Positions 1-7,994 of a stretch of DNA of 64,000 nt are shown one piece after another. How positions within the stretch are numbered: position 1 is the stretch's first letter; each line of letters starts with the position of its first letter. The stretch covers positions 714,760-778,759 of the forward strand of contig NZ_VFPA01000004.1 in the NCBI RefSeq assembly GCF_006716445.1, in the 5' to 3' direction. The translations under genes were made by a program, and so were the position numbers. The notes below the pieces were generated by a model, which was not told the DNA's origin, did no database searches, and was given only the letters and a program-made list of their open reading frames with translations. The DNA is from Pseudonocardia kunmingensis (lineage in GTDB: Bacteria; Actinomycetota; Actinomycetes; Mycobacteriales; Pseudonocardiaceae).

Positions 1-2
1 AG

Positions 3-416
3 GTCTTCGCGTTCGAGCTGCCGCCGATCGACCCGGCGGCGCCGCAGACGATCCTCGTCGGCTCGGAGTTCGTGGTCGCGTTCTCCGACCGGCCCGAGGT
101 CCAGGCGTTCCAGGCCTACCTGTCGTCACCGGAATGGGCCAACGCCAAGGCCAAGGCCGGCTCGGACCTCGGCCAGAGCGGGTGGATCAGCGCCAACAGC
201 GGCCTCGATCCCGCAAACCTGTCCAACCCGATCGACCGGCAGTCGGCCGAGATCCTGCTGGACGAGAGCAACACCTTCCGGTTCGACGGCTCCGACCTGA
301 TGCCGGCGGCCGTGGGCTCCGCGACGTTCTGGCGGGGCATGACGGACTGGATCACCGGTCAGAGCACCCGGGAGTCGCTGGACTTCATCGAGCAGTCCTG
401 GCCGGCGTCCCAGTAG
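3..416 (+). CDS. Sugar ABC transporter substrate-binding protein, C-terminal part
   Basis: The reading frame enters from the left edge, so only the last 137 residues are present and the start and lipobox lie outside. The fragment ends with the aromatic, helix-rich tail usual for family 1 solute-binding proteins (WRGMTDWITGQ, then DFIEQSWPAS). Two permease genes and a LacI repressor follow on the same strand, so this is the extracytoplasmic binding component of a carbohydrate importer. The form of the two permeases resembles AglF and AglG, which makes alpha-glucosides the most likely substrate; that is inference. No ATPase gene lies in the cluster, so a shared MsiK-type ATPase is expected, as for most actinobacterial sugar importers. 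Confidence 0.8.
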   Translation, partial: VFAFELPPIDPAAPQTILVGSEFVVAFSDRPEVQAFQAYLSSPEWANAKAKAGSDLGQSGWISANSGLDPANLSNPIDRQSAEILLDESNTFRFDGSDLMPAAVGSATFWRGMTDWITGQSTRESLDFIEQSWPASQ

Positions 417-440
417 CAGCAGCGCGTCAGTAGTGATCAC

Positions 441-472
441 CGCCGGGGCGGCGTGACCCGTCCGCCCCGGCG
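441..472 (+). terminator. Hairpin between binding-protein and permease genes
   Basis: An 11-bp perfect stem (CGCCGGGGCGG at 441-451 with its complement at 462-472) and a 10-nt loop lie 25 nt after the binding-protein stop codon and 40 nt before the permease start. There is no U-run. The position fits a partial terminator or an mRNA-stabilising 3' structure that makes the binding protein more abundant than the permeases. A similar hairpin follows the binding-protein gene of the peptide operon at 19438-19469. Confidence 0.6.
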
Positions 473-511
473 TCCTCTCCGCGCGCTCGGTTCCTCCGGA
501 GGTGGGCCGGC

Positions 512-1480
512 ATGTCCCTGCTCGACAAGCTGCTCCAACTGCTGGTCGCCGTGGCCGTGTTCGCGGCCGTGATGGGCGTGGTCCTGCTCGTCGCCGGCCG
601 CGTCCGGGGGCGCCGCAGCGACCTGGTGTCCGGCCTCGCGTTCGTCGCCCCGGCCGTTCTCCTGTTGCTGGTCGGCCTGCTCTACCCGGCGGGGCGCACC
701 ATGGTGCAGTCCGTCCTCGACGCGCGCAGCGCCGGCTTCGTCGGCCTCGACAACTACATCCGGATCCTCACCCAGCCCGACCTGGTGGTCGTGCTGCGCA
801 ACACGCTGTTGTGGGTGGTGATCACCCCGGTCCTCGCCACGGCGATCGGACTGGTCTACGCGGTGCTCGTGGACCGCACGCGGTTCGAGTCGCTGGCGAA
901 GGCGCTGATCTTCCTGCCGATGGCGATCTCCTTCGTCGGCGCGGCGATCATCTGGAAGTTCATCTACGAGTACCGCCCGAACCAGCAGAACATCCAGCAG
1001 GTCGGGCTGTTGAACCAGCTGCTCGTGTGGCTGGGGTTCGAGCCGGTCAACTTCATCCTCGTCGAGCCGTGGAACAACCTGCTGCTGATCGTGGTGATGA
1101 TCTGGATCCAGGCCGGCTTCGCGATGACGGTGCTCTCGGCCGCGATCAAGGCGATCCCCAGCGACATCACCGAGGCCGCCCGGCTCGACGGCGTCGGCGG
1201 CGTGCGGCTGTTCTTCGCCATCACGCTGCCCAGCATCCGGCCCGCCGTCGTGGTCGTGGTCACCGCGATCAGCATCGCCGTGCTGAAGGTCTTCGACATC
1301 GTCCGCACGATGACCGGCGGTCAGTTCGGCACGAGCGTGGTGGCCAACGAGTTCTACCTGCAGAGCTTCCGGCTCTCCGAGCTGGGCATGGGCTCGGCGC
1401 TCGCGATGGTCCTGTTCGTGCTCGTGGTGCCGATCGTGATCTACAACGTGCGGCAGATGCGGAAGGCGGACGCACGATGA
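512..1480 (+). CDS. Sugar ABC transporter permease (AglF/MalF-type)
   Basis: A 322-residue inner-membrane permease. It has a hydrophobic segment at the very N-terminus, a second starting after RGRRSDLVSGLAF, and further helices through the middle and end. The EAA loop that contacts the ATPase is visible at about residue 225 (TEAARLDGVGGVRLFF...LPS). The extra N-terminal helix is typical of AglF-like permeases. The ATG start has a GGAGG ribosome site about 9 nt upstream. The stop codon overlaps the next permease by 4 nt, so the two subunits are translationally coupled and probably form the heterodimeric channel for the binding protein encoded upstream. Confidence 0.88.
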   Translation: MSLLDKLLQLLVAVAVFAAVMGVVLLVAGRVRGRRSDLVSGLAFVAPAVLLLLVGLLYPAGRTMVQSVLDARSAGFVGLDNYIRILTQPDLVVVLRNTLLWVVITPVLATAIGLVYAVLVDRTRFESLAKALIFLPMAISFVGAAIIWKFIYEYRPNQQNIQQVGLLNQLLVWLGFEPVNFILVEPWNNLLLIVVMIWIQAGFAMTVLSAAIKAIPSDITEAARLDGVGGVRLFFAITLPSIRPAVVVVVTAISIAVLKVFDIVRTMTGGQFGTSVVANEFYLQSFRLSELGMGSALAMVLFVLVVPIVIYNVRQMRKADAR

Positions 1481-2394
1481 CCGTCCTCGACAGCGCACCC
1501 GGGCCCACGACCCCCGGCCTCGCCGGGGTGGCGCCGACGCGCTCCGCCGTGGCGCGGAAGGGCCTCAGCTCACCGTGGGCGTCGATCGCCGCCCTCGTCA
1601 TCGCCGTGCTCTGGACGATCCCGACGTTCGGGTTGTTCCTGTCCTCGTTCCGCCCGGAGCGCGACGTGAAGCGCAGCGGCTGGTGGACGTTCCTGGCGAA
1701 CCCGGACCTGACGCTCGAGAACTACACCGACGTGCTGCTGGGCGGCAGCCAGCCGCTCGGCGGTTTCGTCGTCAACTCGATCCTGATCACGATCCCGTCC
1801 GTGGCCATCCCGATCATCCTGGCCACGCTGGCGGCCTACGGGTTCGCGTGGACGCGCTTCCCGCTGCGGGACACCCTGTTCGTGGCGATCTTCGCGCTGC
1901 AGATCGTGCCGCTGCAGGTCGCGCTCCTGCCGCTGCTGGAGATCTTCGTCGGCACCGGCCTGAACGGGACGTTCTGGACCGTCTGGATCGCCCACTCCAC
2001 GTTCGCGCTCCCCCTGGCGATCTTCCTGCTGCACAACGCGATGCGCGACATCCCGGCGGAGCTCGTGGAGGCCGCCCGGGTGGACGGCGCCGGGCACGTC
2101 CGGATCTTCACGACGATCATGCTGCCGCTGTTGAAGCCCGCCATCGCGGCGTTCGCGGTCTTCCAGTTCCTCTGGGTGTGGAACGACCTGCTGGTGGCGC
2201 TCGTGTTCGCGGGCGGCACCGCGGACGTCGCCCCGCTCACCGTCCGCGTCGCCGAGCTCGCGGGCTCCCGGGACTCGGACTGGCACCTGCTCGCGGCCGG
2301 CGCGTTCGTGTCGATCGTCATCCCGCTCGCCGTCTTCTTCGCCCTGCAGCGCTACTTCGTCCGCGGCCTGCTCGCCGGCAGCGTGAAGGGCTGA
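1477..2394 (+). CDS. Sugar ABC transporter permease (AglG/MalG-type)
   Basis: A 305-residue permease whose ATG overlaps the preceding stop in an ATGA arrangement. It carries the MalG-family N-terminal helix, the SSFRPERDVK...GWW motif after it, and an EAA loop near residue 195-215 (VEAARVDGAGHVRIFTTIMLPLLKP, broken here for description). The SFRPE and GWW motifs resemble alpha-glucoside transporters more than maltose ones; that is a recognition-level judgement. It pairs with the permease at 512-1480. The LacI gene 22 nt downstream on the same strand is the likely local repressor. Confidence 0.88.
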   Translation: MTVLDSAPGPTTPGLAGVAPTRSAVARKGLSSPWASIAALVIAVLWTIPTFGLFLSSFRPERDVKRSGWWTFLANPDLTLENYTDVLLGGSQPLGGFVVNSILITIPSVAIPIILATLAAYGFAWTRFPLRDTLFVAIFALQIVPLQVALLPLLEIFVGTGLNGTFWTVWIAHSTFALPLAIFLLHNAMRDIPAELVEAARVDGAGHVRIFTTIMLPLLKPAIAAFAVFQFLWVWNDLLVALVFAGGTADVAPLTVRVAELAGSRDSDWHLLAAGAFVSIVIPLAVFFALQRYFVRGLLAGSVKG

Positions 2395-2416
2395 GCCGTG
2401 GGATGAGTACGACGGC

Positions 2417-3430
2417 GTGAGCACGATCAAGGACGTCGCCGAGGCGGCCGGGGTCTCCATCGCGACGGTGTCCCGCGCCCTGCACGGGCAGCCGCGAGTC
2501 TCCGAGGCCACCCGGCGACGGGTGCTCACCGTCGCCGCCGACCTGCGCTACGTCGCCTCCCCCAGCGCGGCGGGCCTGGCCACCGGGCTCACGCACGCGA
2601 TCGGTGTGGTCGCGCCGTTCGTGAACCGGTGGTTCTTCGCCGCGATCGTGCACAGCGCGGAGGAGCGGCTGCGCCGGGCGGGCTACGACCTGCTGCTCTA
2701 CAGCCTGGGCACCGAGGCCGAGGAGCGGCGCCGCGCCTTCTCGGGCGCCCTGCTGCGCAAGCGGGTGGACGGCGTGCTCGTGCTCGGCCTGCACCCCGCG
2801 GAGGACGAGGTGGCGGCGCTCTCCGCCGCAGGCGGTCCGGTCGCGATCGTGGGCAAGGACGTGCCGGGCTGGGCCAGCGTGCGCATCGACGACCGGGCCG
2901 CCGCCGGGTGCGCCGTGCGGCACCTCCTCGACCTGGGGCACCGGCGCATCGGGTTCCTCGGCGGCGAGACCGACGACCCACTGGGCTCGACCCTGCCCGG
3001 GGACCGCCGCGCCGGGTACCACGCCGAGCTGAGCGGTGCGGGGCTGCCCGCCGACCCCGCGCTGGAGGCCGTGGGCGGCTTCACGGTGCGCGGCGGGTAC
3101 GCCGCCGCCGAACGGCTGCTGCAGCTCGCACACCCACCGACGGCGATCTTCGCCGCCTCCGACGAGATGGCGATCGGCGCCGTGCAGGCGATCCGGCGCG
3201 CCGGGTTGCGGGTGCCCCTGGACGTCTCGGTGGTGGGCCTCGACGACCACGAGATGGCCGAGGTCATGGACCTGACCACGGTGGCGCAGCCGGTGGGGGC
3301 ACAGGGCGAGCTCGCCGCCGAGATGATCCTCACCGCCCTCGCCGAGCCCGGCAGGCCGCTGCCTGCGGTCACCGTGCCGACCGGGCTGGTGGTGCGCGGC
3401 ACCACCAGCCGCCCGACGCGTCGGTCCTGA
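2417..3430 (+). CDS. LacI-family transcriptional repressor
   Basis: A 337-residue LacI/GalR protein. The N-terminal helix-turn-helix is textbook (STIKDVAEAAGVSIATVSRAL, residues 2-22), with the hinge region near 45-60. A periplasmic-binding-protein-like effector domain follows to the end, including the VSVVGLDDHE segment near residue 270. The GTG start is chosen because the helix-turn-helix begins at residue 2; an ATG 14 nt earlier is out of frame and closes at once. It sits 22 nt downstream of the sugar permeases, so it probably represses this operon and is released by the transported sugar. Two strong hairpins follow it. Confidence 0.93.
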   Translation: MSTIKDVAEAAGVSIATVSRALHGQPRVSEATRRRVLTVAADLRYVASPSAAGLATGLTHAIGVVAPFVNRWFFAAIVHSAEERLRRAGYDLLLYSLGTEAEERRRAFSGALLRKRVDGVLVLGLHPAEDEVAALSAAGGPVAIVGKDVPGWASVRIDDRAAAGCAVRHLLDLGHRRIGFLGGETDDPLGSTLPGDRRAGYHAELSGAGLPADPALEAVGGFTVRGGYAAAERLLQLAHPPTAIFAASDEMAIGAVQAIRRAGLRVPLDVSVVGLDDHEMAEVMDLTTVAQPVGAQGELAAEMILTALAEPGRPLPAVTVPTGLVVRGTTSRPTRRS

Positions 3431-3434
3431 TCGC

Positions 3435-3483
3435 GTGTGCCGGCCGGACCGCCCCCCACCCGATCTCGGTCCGGCCGGCACAC
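3435..3483 (+). terminator. Intrinsic terminator after lacI
   Basis: A perfect 17-bp stem (3435-3451 with 3467-3483) and a 15-nt C-rich loop start 5 nt after the lacI stop codon. No U-run follows, which is usual in this GC-rich group. It ends the sugar operon. Confidence 0.8.
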
Positions 3484-3553
3484 GGGGAACGACCGTCCCG
3501 CCCCGCGCGGCGTTGGGGGCGGTGACGCGGATCACGCAGGCCCTCCCGGGGAC

Positions 3554-3588
3554 GACGACGGCCCCCGGGCGTACCGGGGGCCGTCGTC
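3554..3588 (-). terminator. Terminator after katA at a convergent junction
   Basis: A perfect 15-bp stem (3554-3568 with 3574-3588) and a 5-nt loop lie 12 nt downstream of the catalase stop codon. With the hairpin at 3435-3483 it insulates the converging lacI and katA transcripts. Confidence 0.75.
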
Positions 3589-3600
3589 GCGTGCGATGGC

Positions 3601-5097
3601 TCAGTCGAAGCGGGCGCCGCCTTTCTCGGACTCGCCCTCGGCCAGCTTCGCCTTGATCGCGGCCTCGATCCTGTCACCGATGGCCTTGTCGATGTTCTTC
3701 CAGTACTGGTAGACGCGCTCGCGGATGTCCTCGGACCGCACGCCGGACGCGGCACCCGCGACGTTCTCGACCAGCCGATCCCGCTGCTCGTCGCTGAACA
3801 CCTTGGTGAGCAGGGTGTTGGCCTGGCCGTAGTCGTCGTCCTCGGCGCGCAGGGTGTAGGCCTGGCGCACCATGTCGCCGTCCACGGCGAAGTGGTTCGA
3901 GTAGACCGCCCGGGCGGGGTCGGCCTTCGGGCCGCCCAGCGAGTTCGGCGCGTACACCGGGTCGGTGACGTTGTCGATCCGCATGGCGCCGTCCTTGGAG
4001 TAGCTGTGGACGGGCACGCGCGGGCGGTTGACCGGGATCTGCTGGTAGTTCACCCCGAGCCGGGCGCGGTGCGCGTCGGCGTAGGAGAACCCGCGGGCCA
4101 GCAGCATCTTGTCCGGGGACAGGCCGGTGCCGGGCACCAGGTTGTTCGGCTGGAACGCCGCCTGCTCCATCTCCGCGTGGAAGTCGGTGACGTTGCGGTT
4201 CAACGTCAGCTTGCCGACGTCGATGAGCGGGTAGTCGGCGTGCGGCCAGACCTTGGTGAGGTCGAACGGGTTGAACCGGTAGGTCCTCGCGTCCTCGAAC
4301 GGCATGATCTGCATCTTCAGCGTCCAGCTCGGGAACTCCCCGCGCTCGATCGCCTCGTACAGGTCGCGCTGGTGGTGGTCACCGTCCTCGCCGGCGATCC
4401 GGTCGGCGTCGGCCTGGGTGAGGGACTCGATGCCCTGGTCGGACTTGAAGTGGTACTTCACCCAGAACTGCTCGCCCTGGGCGTTCACCCACGAGTAGGT
4501 GTGGCTCGAGTAGCCGTTCATGTGGCGCCAGGTGCGCGGGATGCCCCGGTCGCCCATCAGCCACGTCACCTGGTGGGCCGACTCCGGCGACAGCGTCCAG
4601 AAGTCCCACTGCATGTCGGCGTCACGCAGGTTGTTGCGCGCCAGCCGCTTCTGCGAGCGGATGAAGTGCTGGAACTTCATCGGATCGCGGATGAAGAAGA
4701 CCGGGGTGTTGTTACCGACGATGTCGAGGTTGCCCTCGGACGTGTAGAACTTCACGGCGAAGCCGCGCGGGTCGCGCCAGGTGTCGGGGCTGCCCCGCTC
4801 ACCGGCGACGCTCGAGAACCGGATGACGACGTCGGTCTCGGTGCCCGGCTGGAACACCGCCGCTCGCGTGTAGGCGCTGACGTCGTTCGTCACCTCGAAC
4901 TTCCCGAACGCCCCGCCACCCTTGGCGTGCGGCTGGCGCTCCGGGATGCGCTCCCGGTTGAACTGGGCCATCTGCTCGATCAGGTAGTGGTCCTGGAGCA
5001 GGATCGGGCCGTCGGGCCCGATCGTCAGCGAGTGCTCGTCGCTCGCGACGGGCGCGCCGCTGTCCGTGGTCGTCGCATGCGGTTCGACTGCGGTCAC
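3601..5097 (-). CDS. katA: Monofunctional haem catalase
   Basis: A 498-residue clade 3 (small-subunit) catalase that converts hydrogen peroxide to water and oxygen in the cytoplasm. The distal histidine is His57 in QPHAKGGGAFG, the catalytic asparagine is in DIVGNNTPVFF, and the haem-ligating tyrosine is in RGFSYADAHRARLG. Length fits small-subunit catalases. The start lies only 9 nt after the stop of the Fur-family gene upstream, so the two form a peroxide-response operon like catR-catA of Streptomyces or furA-katG of mycobacteria. Expression should rise when the regulator is oxidised. Family and function are secure; clade is judged from length and motifs. Confidence 0.96.
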   Translation of the reverse strand: MTAVEPHATTTDSGAPVASDEHSLTIGPDGPILLQDHYLIEQMAQFNRERIPERQPHAKGGGAFGKFEVTNDVSAYTRAAVFQPGTETDVVIRFSSVAGERGSPDTWRDPRGFAVKFYTSEGNLDIVGNNTPVFFIRDPMKFQHFIRSQKRLARNNLRDADMQWDFWTLSPESAHQVTWLMGDRGIPRTWRHMNGYSSHTYSWVNAQGEQFWVKYHFKSDQGIESLTQADADRIAGEDGDHHQRDLYEAIERGEFPSWTLKMQIMPFEDARTYRFNPFDLTKVWPHADYPLIDVGKLTLNRNVTDFHAEMEQAAFQPNNLVPGTGLSPDKMLLARGFSYADAHRARLGVNYQQIPVNRPRVPVHSYSKDGAMRIDNVTDPVYAPNSLGGPKADPARAVYSNHFAVDGDMVRQAYTLRAEDDDYGQANTLLTKVFSDEQRDRLVENVAGAASGVRSEDIRERVYQYWKNIDKAIGDRIEAAIKAKLAEGESEKGGARFD

Positions 5098-5106
5098 GGG
5101 TACTCC

Positions 5107-5556
5107 TCACTTCTCGTGGTGGGTGCGCTGGCAGTCATGGCAGAGGCCCCAGAAGACGATCTCGGCCTCGTCGACCAGGTATCCCGCCGCGTCCTCCGGT
5201 TCGAGGCACGGGCGGCTCGCGGCGACGCAGTCGACGTCGGTGGTGCGGCCACACCCGCGACACACCAGGTGGTGGTGGTTGTCCCCGGTGCGCGTCTCGT
5301 ACCGGGCCGCCGATCCGGCCGGTTCGATCCGGCGGAGCAGGCCGGCGGCCGTGCACGCGGCGAGGACGTCGTACACGGCCTGGGTGGAGACCCGCCGGTG
5401 GTTCGCCCGTACGAGCGACGCCACGGCGTCTGCGGTGGCGTGCGGGTGCCCGGCCAGCACGTCGAGCACCGCGAGGCGGGGTGCGGTGACCCGCAGTCCC
5501 GCTTCCCGGAGCCGGAGCGCCACGTCGTCTGCTGCCATCGCCGTCCACTCGACCAT
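5107..5556 (-). CDS. furA: Fur-family peroxide-sensing repressor (FurA/CatR-like)
   Basis: A 149-residue Fur/PerR-type repressor. The N-terminal winged helix is at about residues 10-75 (TAPRLAVLDVLAGHPHATAD). The dimerisation domain carries the histidine-rich HHHLVCRGC motif, and CxxC pairs at CRGC and CHDC probably bind structural zinc. It lies directly ahead of katA and should repress its own operon until peroxide oxidises the metal site. Two starts are possible: ATG at 5556, or ATG at 5538 (MAADD). The operator and -35-like TTGACT end right at the first ATG, so transcription probably begins further inside and the second ATG on a leaderless message may be the real start. M. tuberculosis furA is likewise reported to be leaderless. 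Confidence 0.92.
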   Translation of the reverse strand: MVEWTAMAADDVALRLREAGLRVTAPRLAVLDVLAGHPHATADAVASLVRANHRRVSTQAVYDVLAACTAAGLLRRIEPAGSAARYETRTGDNHHHLVCRGCGRTTDVDCVAASRPCLEPEDAAGYLVDEAEIVFWGLCHDCQRTHHEK

Positions 5557-5580
5557 CTTTTCTGGAATGAGTCAAGTTAA
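5557..5580 (-). promoter_or_regulatory. FurA box and promoter of furA-katA
   Basis: The 24 bp just upstream of furA are AT-rich in an otherwise GC-rich region. On the minus strand they read TTAACTTGACTCATTCC followed by AGAAAAG. This closely resembles the TTGACT-n-ATTCCAGAAAAG element I recall ahead of actinobacterial furA genes, where FurA binds and which includes the -35 hexamer. The match is by memory and not scored. Confidence 0.75.
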
Positions 5581-5623
5581 GGCGGGCGATCCACCCCCGA
5601 CCGTGGTCGGGCACGATGGGCAC

Positions 5624-6808
5624 GTGGAGGTCGACGCCGCATCCGTCCGTGGTCTCGCCGCCTATCGCGGCGTGCTGTCCCTCCCCGGGGTCGGCACGCT
5701 CACGGCGGTCTCGTTCCTCGCCCGCCTCCCCGCGTCCGCCGCCCCCATCACGATCACGCTGCACGTCGTGCTGACCCTCGGGCACGGGTACGCGGCCGCG
5801 GGGCTCGCCGGCGCCGCGGCGACCGTCGGCATGGCGATCGGGGCGCCGCTGCTCGGGCGGCTCGTCGACCGGCGCGGCCTGCGCACGATGCTCGCGCTCA
5901 CGCTCAGCGCCCAGGCCGTCTTCTGGAGCGTGGCGCCCTTCCTGTCCTACCCGGCACTCCTGGCCGGTGCCCTGCTCGGCGGCCTGCTCGGCGTGCCCGT
6001 CTTCTCGGTCACGCGCCAGTCGATCGCCGCGATGGTGCCCGCGGCACGCAGGCGGCCCGCCTTCGCGCTCGACTCCATGTCGGTCGAGGTCTCCTACATG
6101 GTCGGCCCCGCCGTCGGCACCCTGCTCGCCCTGCAGGCCTCGACGACGGCCGCGATGTGGACCGTCGGGGCCGGCTGGCTGGTGGCGGGCGGTGCCCTCG
6201 CGCTGCTCAACCCGCCCACCCGGGCGCCGCAGGACGCGAGCGGCGCACCCCCGCCGCCGGTGCGGCAGTGGCTGGACCGGCGCCTGCTCGCGGCCCTGCT
6301 CGCCACCAGTGCGGCGGTCATGGTGGTGTTCGGCACCGAGCTGTCGATGATCGCCGGGCTCGAGCGCACCGGGCAGGCCGGCTGGATCCCGCTGGTCAAC
6401 GCCGTCTGGTGCCTGGCATCGATCGTCGGCGGGTTCCTCTACGGGGCGGCCCGGCGCTCCCGCCCGCTCCCGGCGCTGGTCGCGTTCCTCGGGGTCGCCA
6501 CGCTGCCGCTCGCGCTGGCGGGGCCGTGGTGGTCCTGGGCGCTGCTGCTCGTGCCGGCCGGGCTGCTGATGGCCCCTTCCGTGGCGGCGAGCTCCGAGAC
6601 GGTCAGCGCACTGGCGCCCGAGCACGTCCGCGGGCTCGTCACCGGGCTGCACGGCTCGGCCATCACCCTCGGCGCCGCCATCGCCACCCCGCTCGCCGGG
6701 CTCGTCGTGGACCGCGCCTCGCCCGCGGCCGCGGTCGTCGTCCTCGGATCGGTCGGGGTGGCCGTCGCCCTGCTCGTGGCCCTGCTGGGACGACCCCGGA
6801 GCAGCTGA
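5624..6808 (+). CDS. MFS transporter
   Basis: A 394-residue major facilitator superfamily protein with about 12 hydrophobic segments. The loop motif GRLVDRRGLRTML after helix 2 is the standard MFS signature A. GTG at 5624 is chosen because it starts the conserved protein and sits just inside the region divergent from furA; a longer reading frame runs through furA and is not real. Sequence around helix 1 and the Pro/Ala-rich central loop gives no substrate. It may share regulation with the divergent furA promoter 43 nt away, but there is no direct evidence for a role in peroxide stress. Confidence 0.85.
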   Translation: MEVDAASVRGLAAYRGVLSLPGVGTLTAVSFLARLPASAAPITITLHVVLTLGHGYAAAGLAGAAATVGMAIGAPLLGRLVDRRGLRTMLALTLSAQAVFWSVAPFLSYPALLAGALLGGLLGVPVFSVTRQSIAAMVPAARRRPAFALDSMSVEVSYMVGPAVGTLLALQASTTAAMWTVGAGWLVAGGALALLNPPTRAPQDASGAPPPPVRQWLDRRLLAALLATSAAVMVVFGTELSMIAGLERTGQAGWIPLVNAVWCLASIVGGFLYGAARRSRPLPALVAFLGVATLPLALAGPWWSWALLLVPAGLLMAPSVAASSETVSALAPEHVRGLVTGLHGSAITLGAAIATPLAGLVVDRASPAAAVVVLGSVGVAVALLVALLGRPRSS

Positions 6809-6886
6809 GCGGGGAGCAGTCACGCCCCGAGGTGGCCGTCACTCCCTCAGCTTCGTCTCAACCGATCTAGGGCAGACTTCGAACCG

Positions 6887-7918
6887 ATGACCGCACCGCC
6901 GGACCGGCTCTCCCCCGCCGCCTCGCCGGCCCCGCGCCCGCGGGGTCACCGGCGCCGCCGCGGCGTCGCCCGCTACCTCGTTGCGGTCGTGTTCTCCCTG
7001 GTCGTGGCCATTCCGGCGCTGCCGGACCTGCTGTTCGGGCTCGACCGCCGCAGCCCCTTCGTGCAGCTCGTGTCCTTCCGTCCGTGGATCCTCTGCGGAG
7101 TGGCGGGCCTGCTCGTGCTGCTGCTCGTGGTGCTGGTGTTCGAACGCCGGGTGCTGCCGTTCGTCGCGGGCGTGCTCGCCGTGCTCCTCGTCGGGGCGGG
7201 GATGGTGCTGCCGCGCGCCCTGCCGGACCCCGTGCCCACGGGCGGCGCGCCGCTGCGGGTGCTGGCGTTCAACACCTTCGAGGGCGACGCCGACGTCGAC
7301 GCGGTGGCGCGGCTGATCGAGGCGACCCGGCCGGACGCGGTGGCGCTCGTCGAGGCGGGCGACGACTACGCGGAGCGGCTCGCGCCGCTGGTGGAACCAC
7401 TCGGCTACGCGCTGCACGCCACCGACTCGCGCAGGGACGTGCAGGGGGTCACCGCGGTGGTGTCCGACCGGCTCGGCGACGTCGACGTGCGGATCGGCGA
7501 GGAGACCTCGTCCTTCCCGTACGTCGAGGTCACCGGGGGCGGTCTGGGCGAGCTGCGCTTCGTGGCCTTCCACTCGGTGGCCCCGGTGCCCGGCTCCGTG
7601 CCGGACTGGAACTCCGACCTCGCGCTGCTGCCGCAGTGGTGCAGCGGGCCCACCCCCGCGGTGGTGGCGGGCGACTTCAACGCCACCCTCGACCACTCGG
7701 CGCTGCGCGCCGGTACGGCCGGCTGCGGCGACGCCGGGGAGCAGCGCGGCGCCGGCCTCGTCCCGACGTGGGGACCGAGCCCCCGGATCCGCGGGCTGGG
7801 CCCGCAGATCGACCACGTGTTCGCCACCGACGGGATCACCGCCGAGACGTTCGACGTGCACGACGTGGCGGACAGCGACCACAGGGCGGTCGTCACCACG
7901 CTGCGCCTACCCGGCTGA
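6887..7918 (+). CDS. Membrane-anchored endonuclease/exonuclease/phosphatase-family protein (VanJ-like)
   Basis: A 343-residue protein. A basic N-terminus (RPRGHRRRRGVARY) is followed by three hydrophobic segments at about residues 28-48, 66-82 and 86-105, then an extracytoplasmic EEP-fold domain. The metal and catalytic motifs are present: LAFNTFEGD, VEAGD, AGDFNATLDH and SDHRAV. The three-helix-plus-EEP layout matches VanJ/StaP proteins, which dephosphorylate undecaprenyl pyrophosphate in some glycopeptide-resistant actinomycetes. That substrate is a family-level inference. It is monocistronic and ends at the conserved hairpin at 7939. Confidence 0.8.
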   Translation: MTAPPDRLSPAASPAPRPRGHRRRRGVARYLVAVVFSLVVAIPALPDLLFGLDRRSPFVQLVSFRPWILCGVAGLLVLLLVVLVFERRVLPFVAGVLAVLLVGAGMVLPRALPDPVPTGGAPLRVLAFNTFEGDADVDAVARLIEATRPDAVALVEAGDDYAERLAPLVEPLGYALHATDSRRDVQGVTAVVSDRLGDVDVRIGEETSSFPYVEVTGGGLGELRFVAFHSVAPVPGSVPDWNSDLALLPQWCSGPTPAVVAGDFNATLDHSALRAGTAGCGDAGEQRGAGLVPTWGPSPRIRGLGPQIDHVFATDGITAETFDVHDVADSDHRAVVTTLRLPG

Positions 7919-7938
7919 GCCGAGGCCCCGCCCCAGAC

Positions 7939-7987
7939 GACGAACGGCACTCTCGTCGGTACCTAACCGACGAGAGTGCCGTTCGTC
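7939..7987. repeat. Dispersed convergent-junction hairpin, copy A
   Basis: A perfect 22-bp inverted repeat (7939-7960 with 7966-7987) and a 5-nt loop lie between the stop codons of the EEP gene and asd. The arm begins GACGAACGGCACTCTCGTCG and the loop region reads TACCTAA. Near-identical copies occur at 26962-27010 and 55307-55354, also between convergent genes. It probably works as a terminator in both directions. Confidence 0.85.
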
Positions 7988-7994
7988 AGGTGGG

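Noticed and set aside
502..2394. Long open frames in other phases and on the opposite strand of real genes (for example 437-1498 minus, 502-2394 plus, 3892-5580 plus, 61066-63798 plus)
   Set aside because: They are Arg/Gly/Pro/His-rich or low-complexity translations of GC-rich codons, overlap clearly conserved genes, and lack domains; they are composition artefacts.
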